Shown: piece by piece, positions 56,560 to 64,000 of the stretch | Numbering within the stretch: position 1 is the stretch's first letter | How the letters are laid out: the number at the start of each line of letters is the position of its first letter | The notes under the pieces: model-generated | What the model was told of the DNA's origin: nothing | The model's database searches: none | Seen by the model: only the letters and a program-made list of their open reading frames with translations | Made by a program: the position numbers and the translations under genes | Assembly: GCF_954871325.1 (NCBI RefSeq) | Contig: NC_088775.1 | Coordinates: 19,073,561-19,137,560 of the forward strand | DNA: 64,000 nucleotides | From: Gordionus sp. m RMFG-2023 | Taxonomy: Eukaryota > Nematomorpha > Gordioida > Chordodea > Parachordodidae | Direction: 5' to 3'

Positions 56560-57825
56560 TCCCCCTTAATGGGCGAGTCTAGGTCTGGGGAGTCAGGAAT
56601 ATTTTTAACAAATAAAATATTGATATGGGTATCAAATAATAGCTAATTTTAATATCTTTTGACTGAAAGTCTTCATTCTTGGTCTTGATGGGTATGAATT
56701 GGTCTGGGGGGTAGATGGAGGGGTGGGGTGTAAAAAATAATTTTTTTTGATATGGGTATCAAATAATAATTAAAATATTTTTTTTATTGTAATAATAATA
56801 ATCCCTCATACCGGACGGGTTTAGGTCTTGGGGGGGGGGGGGTCAGGAATATTTTTATCAACACAAAATATCGATAAAGGTATCAAATAAAAGCTAGTTT
56901 AAATATCACTTGATTAATAATTATACTAAGTAGGTGAGAAATCTTAGGTGATCAGGAATATTTATATAAACACAATATTGACATAGGAATCAAATAAAAG
57001 GTATTTTAAATATCTTTTGACTGAAACTCTTTATTATCTTAAAGGGTTGGACTTGTTCTGGGAAGGGGGGGGGGTAAAAATAAAAATTTATATGGGTATC
57101 AAATAATTAGTAATTAAAAAATCTTTTGATTATATTTATTTTATCAGGCTAAGCGGGCATCTTAAGATGTAATGTGTCATAGTTGGGAGATTTTGGATTG
57201 GGAGATTAGGAACCTAAATATAAAATAGAAATATAATTAAATACTAAAATTATAGTTTTGAATCCTTTATTAAATAATAATAATTAATTATAAGTTATAT
57301 AAATTAATATAAAGGGAAAACATAAAAAAAATAAGAAATAAAATTAATTTAAGAAAAATCAAAAGATCTATTCAACTGGAGGTCAATCTCTCCCCTATAA
57401 TGGGCGGGTCTAGGTCATGGGGGGTCAGAAATATTTTTATCAACACAAAATATCAATATGGGTATCAAATAAAAGCTAATTTTGACTGAAAGTCTTCATT
57501 CTTGGTCTGGATGGGTATGACTTAGTCTGACGGTGGGGGGAGGGTGTATGGAGGGGGGGGTGTAAAAAATAATTTTTTTTGATATGGGTATCAAATAAAA
57601 GCTAATTTTAATATGGTTTGACTGAAAGTCTTTATTTTTGGTCTAGATGGGTATGACTTTGTCTGGGAGGTGGGGGTGAGGGGGTGTAAAAATAATTTTT
57701 TTTGATATAGGTATCAAATAAAAGCTAATTTTAATATGGTTTGACTGATAGTCTTCATTCTTGGTCTTGATGGGTATGACTTGGTCTGAGGAGTGGGGGG
57801 GGGGTGTGTAAAAATAAATTTATTT
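56560..57825. repeat. Direct repeats in the centre of the foldback element
   Basis: The phrase TATGGGTATCAAATAAAAGC with TTTTGACTGAAAGTCTTCAT and a G-rich tail (GGTCTGGGGG...) recurs near 56622, 56752, 57088, 57455, 57590 and 57708. G runs up to 12 bases occur. A reverse-oriented copy starts at 57826. Confidence 0.85.
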
Positions 57826-58589
57826 GATACCCATATCAATAAAATTATTTTTACCCCCCCCCCCCCCTTCCATACACCCCCTTCGCCACACCCCTAGGCA
57901 AGTCATACTCACCCAGACCAAGAATGAAGACTTTCAGTCAAACCATATTAAAATTAGCTTTTATTTGATAGCCATATCGATATTTTGTGTTGATAAAAAT
58001 ATTTCTGACCCCCCAAGACTTAGACCCGCCCATTATGGGGGAGAGATTGACCTCCAGTTGAATAGATCTTTTGATTAGCTATCGATTGATACCCTATATT
58101 AGACATATCTTATTTCATAAGTCCAAAAAAAACAACACTGAAAATTAATGAATAAATTAAAAAACGAAATGAAACGCGCGGAAAACGCTTTTTAAAATAA
58201 GATTCTTCTATATCATGGTTCAAACGTGATAATGCCGTATAGTTCTTTATCCTTTAAAAAATTGAAATTTAAAAGGGATCCCTTTAAATCCCATGAAGAT
58301 CCCGGATAGTTATGATCCCTTTAAAAATTACGACATATGTATGATGAAAAAAAACGTAAAGAATTGTTAAAAAAAAATAGACCTAAATTTATAAATTATT
58401 TTTAAAAATACAAAAGAATTATGAAAAATGAGAAGAAGAAAAATTAAGAAAAGATATAGTAAGAAAAATAAATTGAGAAAAGATTCAAATAAAGTAAAGA
58501 AATCGCAAAAAGTTAGAAATAAAATAAGAAGGAATGACAAAAATAAATAAAAATTTTAGAAAAATTTATAATTTTTTTAAAAAATTTTT

Positions 58590-58825
58590 TAAAATATTAC
58601 GATTTTCCTTTTTTGAATGGGAATTTTCCTTTTTTGATCGACACTTTTCCTTTCCTTTTGGGAATTTTCCTTTTTCGATTGACACTTTTCCTTTTTTGAT
58701 TGGACCTTTTCCTTTTTTGTTTGACACTTTTCTTTTTTTGATTGAACCTTTTCCTTTTTTGTTCGACACTTTCCTTTTTTGATCGGACTTTTTCCTTTTT
58801 TGTTTGGACCTTTTCCTTACCCTGT
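58590..58825. repeat. 20-bp tandem array at the right arm tip
   Basis: Complement of the left-tip unit (ATTGACACTTTTCCTTTTTT), about ten copies, ending TTACCCTGT. Confidence 0.9.
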
Positions 58826-58964
58826 AATATATTTTTAAAAGCTTTAAAAAGGGTGTCCTAGCTGATTTTCTGAATAGAATATGATCTATTCATATACAAA
58901 AAGCATAAAAATTGAAAATCAAAATTAATATTAAAAAAAAGATATAATGTATAATTTTAAAACA

Positions 58965-59054
58965 TTACTTTGATTTGGGAAGGCTTTGAAAGTTCCCATA
59001 AATTGTTTTATCATCTTTCAATCGACAAGAGTAATCGCCATTTTCACCGGTGCC
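58965..59054 (-). CDS. Possible terminal exon with Ig-domain end
   Basis: The minus-strand segment GTGENGDYSCRLKDDKTIYG then NFQSLPKSK and a TAA stop. E-N-G-D-Y-S-C is the F-strand motif (D-x-G/A-x-Y-x-C) of immunoglobulin domains; the open frame extends upstream (ILHVKFKG, an E-strand-like pattern) to about 59140 without an ATG. An acceptor AAATTTAAG|GGC is available. The other half of the domain was not found nearby, and the isolated motif is short, so this could be chance. Confidence 0.3.
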   Translation of the reverse strand, partial: GTGENGDYSCRLKDDKTIYGNFQSLPKSK

Positions 59055-59667
59055 CTTAAATTTAACGTGTAAAATTGATTTTGATATTTGTATAAGAAGT
59101 ATTGTAAGATGAAAAATGTTTCCATAAAAAAAAAATCACGCCATGAAAAAAAAATATAATTGAGTTATCATAAATTTTCAAAACTTTATATTTTGTAAAT
59201 AAATGAAAAAGTAATATTTTCAAAAAAATATAATATGCTTGTTATAAAAAAATTCTTTTTGCTTTTTATTCTTAAGGTAAATATTTAAAATATATATTTT
59301 TTTAAAATAATCTTAGAATCAAAATAAATTATTTACAAAAGTTTTTCGAAAAATAGGAAAACCAAATTTAATAGAGTATCATATTAAGATCAAATTTAAA
59401 ATATGGAACAGGATTAATCAATCGCAGAGCTCTACAAATATTTGATATTGATATAAAAATAAGTAGAAATCAGAGTTATGATTGAACAGTAGGTATTCTA
59501 GTAAAGTCCAAACATGTATCAAATAAATTGAATCTAATGCCGAATCTAATATTTTTTTAAATGGATTTTGAAATCAGAAAATTTTCTATTATTTCATGGA
59601 AAAAAATTAAACAAAAGGGTCCACCAAAGGGGACTGTTTGAGTAATGAATGGATGCGGCGGGAGGTT
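59055..59667. other. AT-rich spacer, no gene seen
   Basis: Nothing recognised beyond the possible upstream extension of the Ig-like frame. Confidence 0.45.
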
Positions 59668-60200
59668 TAAAGATCTGCAAAGCTATGTCGGCCCCGTTAA
59701 GAATTTGCGCACAAGTTTCAAGGGCACGCCCCATATAACATTTTAAAAATATTACTTGGCCTCGCCTGTAAAAATTTTAAAAAAAGTTAGGTCCGACCCT
59801 GAGATTTTTTATATCTATAACTAATTTTTTCTTAAAGTGGATTAAAGTTTTTATATCTTTCCTCTATGGCTATCTATTTCTTTCTACAACAACCGCTTTT
59901 TAAATTAATTGTGTTTAATATCTGTATTGAACATTTGTAATTTTATCATATCATAAATAACTTGTATAATATTTAGTATTTTAGGTAGACAGCTAGTATC
60001 ATACAAAGAAATAAGAATATTGTAATTTATTTTCAAATAGTATAACCAAAATATTAGTTTAAATTCAAAAAAATATATCAATATTAATGCCCGAGCCAAT
60101 TAAAATTTTATGAAAAATTAGAAATTTACGAAGCTGCCTAATTTTTTAAGTGTAAAATGTTTGGCCCGGCCTGAATACACGAATATGCAAGTTCTTGACC
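59668..60200. mobile_element. Worn GC-cluster hAT-like element
   Basis: Left end TAAAGATCTGCA resembles TAGAGGTCTGCA; the right end, read inward, CAAGAACTTGCA is similar. Clusters GTCGGCCCCG, GGCCTCGCCTG, GGTCCGACCC and GGCCCGGCC lie between A/T runs. No target duplication could be matched, so boundaries are approximate. Confidence 0.35.
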
Positions 60201-60540
60201 TTCGGACGGGTAGGACAGATCTATAGGGAGGAGGCTTTCTGCCCCTTATCAAATTTGTCAGTTTTCTTACATATCATTTAGATAATCGGCTATTCTAAAA
60301 CCATCGGCGCAGTAAAATTTTAGCATAATAAATTAATAATTCGAGAAAAAAAATCCAAACCCCCCCCCCCAGGCTCCAATTAAAATTCTAACTGATGTTA
60401 GGCGATTTTTAAATGATATATAAGATATTTTTATAGTTCATACATTTTATATTACATTCTATTTGGATTATATTATCATGATTATCATATGTTTTTATGA
60501 TTGATAGCAGTGGCGTACACTGGGGGGGGGCGTTAGATGG
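60201..60540. other. Spacer, no gene seen
   Basis: AT-rich with C and G runs at 60359-60370 and 60521-60528. Confidence 0.5.
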
Positions 60541-63500
60541 TGGCTGGAATTAAAATGCTGCATTGGAGAAAGATATTTACACCATATTTCCAGGTGGAAT
60601 AAATGACCTGGGAGAAAGGGTGAGCTTTCAACAAGTTTTAAATATGGCTTTTATAATGGAAAGAGCTGAGAATGAAGTTACAAATATGATGGTAAAAAAC
60701 ATTAATAAACCTAAGGAGAAATTGAAGAATAATCAAGGAAATCCTTTTAATCTAAAGCACCCACATAAAATTAAAAAAGGAAATTTTAATTATTACAATA
60801 ATAATAACAATTATAAGTACAGAGATAATAGTAAATTGAACAATAATGATATGAGCAAGAACAATGACTGTTCACGTTGTGGAACAACTCACACTTTATT
60901 CCATTGTTTTTCATCAAGGATGAAATGTTACAATTGCCAAAAGGGAGGGCACTATGCAAAATACTGTAAAAGGACGTAAGCTACCTGTTATACATTAAGA
61001 TGATAATGAATCATCAGATTCAATTAACAACATCTCCCAAATTGGTAAAAACAGTGCTAAGATATCAGCTAAGATAAACGGAGTACCGATTGAATTTGGT
61101 TGTGATACGGGTGCAGAGATATCAGTAATTGGAAAACAATATTGGGATGAAAGGCAGACCAAAACTTGGACCAACAAAACCATTGTCAGTTTACGGCAAT
61201 CAACAGCTGGACGTCCTTGGGTGAAACCATTGTAAGAGTCCGATCATTAGCAATTGTGGTTACCCGTTCAAATGACATATCGCTGTTTGGACTACCATGG
61301 ATACTGGCATTTAATATGTTTATTCTACGACAATACGTAGTAGGGGAGACCGGGGTTATGGCAAACCCTAAAAGGCATTAATAAAATTAAAAGTACTATA
61401 TCATTTTTAACAAAAATTATGTCATTTTGTTCAGCTCAATTAGTTTGGTTTAAATTTAAAAATCCATATATCTAATACTTTTTTCAAAATTTTATTTTTT
61501 CTGGAATTTTTTTTTTGGGAACGAGTGAACCCTACCCCGGGACGAACGAGCCTTTGATCGGGGTATTATAAGCTCTGCTTAATTTTCCAAAAGTTTTTTT
61601 TTATTAGAACATATTTTATGTTAAAGCATAAAAGTAATATATAAAATCATTTATAACCAAAAAATGGGAACATTATTCACAACCTTTGCAAATAAAATAA
61701 AGGATTAAAATTAATTAAGATAATATTTTGAAGTATTTATAATATCAATTTTGTTCGGGTAAATTGATATTCTATAAAATAGGATTTCTTCTTTTATATA
61801 AGATGATTTTTGGGTGGTAAAAAAATGTATATTAATCTTTATTTTTGAAAAATAGTAAAGGTTTATAAAGTTATGCAGGTATGAATTATATAATGCATTA
61901 TAAAAATTATTCAAGCTGTCCGATAGAAACAAAAATTATAGCCGCATATGCATTATATAATTATATAGTTTTGGTAAAAAAATTATCCCTTTTAAAACAA
62001 AATCACATCTCGCTATAACCCCGCGTTCATTATATCCCCGGTCTCCCCTATAACAAGTAAAGATTGCTATCATGACTACAGAATTTGTCAGTGTTTTCGA
62101 TGATAAGTCAGGACTAGTTAATGATTTTGAAGTTAAGTGGGGCAGCAAGGCCGAAATCATATCCAGCACGTAGATTACCTTTTCTATTACGAAAACCAAT
62201 TGAAAATGGAACTCGATAGATTGATTAAATCAGGAATATTGAAGGAGATTTCCCCAACAAAAACGCGTATAATGTGGGCTACTCCAACAGTAAACGTGCG
62301 CAAAACAAATGGAGAAATCAGGATTTGTGCTGATTTTAACGTTACATTAAACCCATTTATCTTATATGATTACCATATAATACCAACTGTTGATGATCTA
62401 CAGGCCAAATTACAAGGGGGGTTGAAATTTACTGTCATAGATTTATAAGATGATTATTTGCAGCTACAAATAAAAGAGAGCTCAAAGGTACCTAACTATA
62501 TCAACCCTATTGGGTATTTTCAATATCAATATATGCCTTTCTACTGCGCCGACTATTTTCCAATGGAGAATCTATTACAGGACTGCCAAATGACAGGAAT
62601 ATACCTGGACGATTTTATCATAATGGGAAAAAATGATGTAGAACATTTGAACAATGTGAAAGTATTAATGAAATTAAAACAGGTTGGTATGAAGGCAAAA
62701 TGGACGAAAATACGTTTTTTAAAAGAATCAGTTTCTTTTCTAGGATCTGTAGCAGATGAAAATGGCATGCACCCAAGCGAAGGAAAAATAAATGCTATTC
62801 GAAGGATACCCAAATCCTAAGAATATACACCAATTGCGATCTTTTTTTAAGACTTGTGAATTATCACGAGAGATTTTTACCACATTAACATGGTATAGCG
62901 GCTCCACTGCATAAATTAACAAGTATTAAAAGTTCCTGGGGTTGGTCTGACAGGGAACAAGATGTATTTAATAAAGTAAAGCAGCTTTTGTCAAAAGATA
63001 AAACTTTAATTCCTCATTCGTCAAACTTGCCAATCATATTGGAATGTGACGTACTTTACGTAGTTGGGTTTTAGAGACATATCGCATTTGCTTGAGAGTC
63101 AGAGAAAAATTATCAATAGAAAAAGAGGTACGAGCACTTTTGTTTGGAATGGAAAAATTTGATACTTTCATTTTTGGACGAAAATATTGTGAACAGATCA
63201 CAAACCTTTGGAAAAATTATATGGTGAAAAATGGGAACTACCAAAAATATCCAAAAGTCGATTAACGCGCTGGGCATGGAAAATTTTGGCATATGATTTT
63301 GAAATTGAATATCGTCCAGTAAAAGAAAACATAATGGCTGATACAGTATCTAGACTGTCAGTAGCAAGTATGGAGTGAAATTACAACCAGAAACATGCAT
63401 TAAAAATTAGAGCTATAAATTTGCTAGATATAAATCTTGGTCAAGATGAACTCCAGAAAGAAACTATGAAAGATTGCCAAATAAAGTAATTTAAAACATT

Positions 63501-64000
63501 GAGCGAGGATGGTTGGGGTTTGATGTGAAAAATGATGCAGAGTTAGTTTGTCTTAATAATCGTCAGGAGGAATTGCCAGTAGATCGTGATGTCATTGAAT
63601 GGAATGAAAAGTTGGTAATATCAACCGTGTTGAGAAAATCAATATTAAATATTATACACATGGGGCATCCATGAATAAATGATATAAAATCGATTTTAGA
63701 ATGTATTGTTGGTGTCCTAATCGCGATAAAGACATTGAAAAACATGTTCGTCAATGAATGCCATGTCAAAGTAATCGGTAGAATATAATAGAGGTTCCTT
63801 TACATTCGTGGAAAACGCATTCAGCTAGAGCGGGACCTATCGATTCGTATTCATGGTTAGTTGATGCACATTCTAAATAGGTTGAGGTCGAGTTGATCGA
63901 TTCGTATTCATGGTTAGTTGATGCACATTCTAAATAGGTTGAGGTCGAGTTGATGAGAGAGACCACGTCCACAACAGAGCGATAAGGAACCAAGACAAAT
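60541..64000 (+). mobile_element. Ty3/gypsy fossil, open at the right edge
   Basis: Old relative of the short-LTR element at 20433. Parts in order: gag end with two zinc knuckles (CSRCGTTHTLFHC, CYNCQKGGHYAKYC, about 60870-60970), protease (GCDTGAEISVIG near 61100; LFGLPWILAFN near 61285), reverse transcriptase (about 62200-62820: WATPTVNVRKTNGEIRICAD, YLDDFIIMGKN), RNase H (about 63100-63360) and the integrase zinc-finger region and core start (about 63500-64000: HMGHP, WCPNRDKDIEKHVR). No 5' LTR was recognised and the 3' part is outside the window. It is broken, with on the order of ten or more breaks, and a DNA transposon sits inside it. Confidence 0.88.
61343..62048. mobile_element. 706-bp TA-flanked element (Tc1/mariner-like MITE) in the gypsy fossil
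   Basis: Terminal inverted repeat GGGGAGACCGGGG, identical for 13 bases at both ends, with TA directly outside each end (61341-61342, 62049-62050), as for IS630/Tc1/mariner targets. An internal GAACCCTACCCCGGGACGAA (near 61531) echoes the terminus. No transposase frame. Confidence 0.8.

Larger units (their letters stand above)
55339..58825. mobile_element. Foldback-like element with very long inverted repeats
   Basis: The left part from 55722 to about 56600 is the inverted copy of about 58010-58825, with several hundred bases matching closely through GGGATCATAACTTTCCGGG, CGTGATAATGCCGTATAG and CGCGCGGAAAACGC landmarks. A second stretch of the left side, 57355-57560, is the inverted copy of 57860-58060. 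Outer tips are ACAGGG(T) with a 5-bp flank AATAT on both sides (55334-55338, 58826-58830). The tips consist of a tandem array of AAAAAAGGAAAAGTGTCAAT. The left tip module (55339-55721) is duplicated at 55722. The middle holds direct repeats of about 130-200 bp (TATGGGTATCAAATAAAAGC...). No transposase is visible. Long arms with subterminal tandem repeats resemble FB/Galileo-type foldback elements. Confidence 0.8.

Noticed and set aside
55339-58825. Polinton/Maverick because of the very long terminal inverted repeats
   Set aside because: The element is only 3.5 kb, starts with ACAGGG, and shows no polymerase B, integrase or capsid-like frame.

Overview
This is an AT-rich, intron-bearing metazoan window, made mostly of transposons and tandem repeats with three recognisable host genes. 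Animal origin rests on a Mediator subunit MED28 gene, a PIG-X (GPI mannosyltransferase co-factor) gene and a three-SH3 SORBS/CAP/vinexin-type adaptor gene. I cannot name the species. Frequent G or C homopolymers, many satellites and several hAT families suggest a small, repeat-invaded invertebrate genome.

Layout. 0-2 kb: a 14-bp minisatellite and a Ty3/gypsy integrase relic. 2.1-3.7 kb: a decayed Helitron. 3.7-10.9 kb: degenerate repeats, then a 2.9-kb satellite. 10.96-18.40 kb: an hAT transposon with a perfect 8-bp target duplication that carries a young Ty3/gypsy element and itself splits a ZSWIM/MULE-like reading frame. 18.7-19.9 kb: tandem repeats. 19.9-32.0 kb: one non-LTR retrotransposon broken by three independent insertions: a short-LTR gypsy element, a GC-cluster hAT with a BED finger, and a 5-kb hAT holding a second Helitron, which itself holds a 569-bp hAT MITE. 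32-35 kb: an inverted-repeat-bounded LINE fragment, tandem repeats and a FLYWCH-finger frame.

Host block. MED28 (four exons, + strand, 35.0-38.3 kb) is followed 55 bp after its stop by intronless PIGX (38.4-39.3 kb, + strand). A SORBS-type gene runs convergently on the - strand from about 49.0 to 40.6 kb; at least nine exons are visible, six of the eight junctions checked join in phase, and its 5' end is not found.

49-64 kb is again transposon territory: an hAT with gypsy pieces inside, an hAT of ZMYM1-like type with a GC-cluster MITE inside, a 3.5-kb foldback-like element with very long inverted arms built partly of tandem repeats, a possible Ig-domain exon, and an old gypsy element running off the right edge, interrupted by a 706-bp TA-flanked element.

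No tRNA, rRNA, CRISPR or bacterial operon was seen. The host genes cover Pol II transcription (MED28), GPI-anchor synthesis in the ER (PIGX) and cytoskeletal/adhesion scaffolding (SORBS) and have no evident shared pathway.
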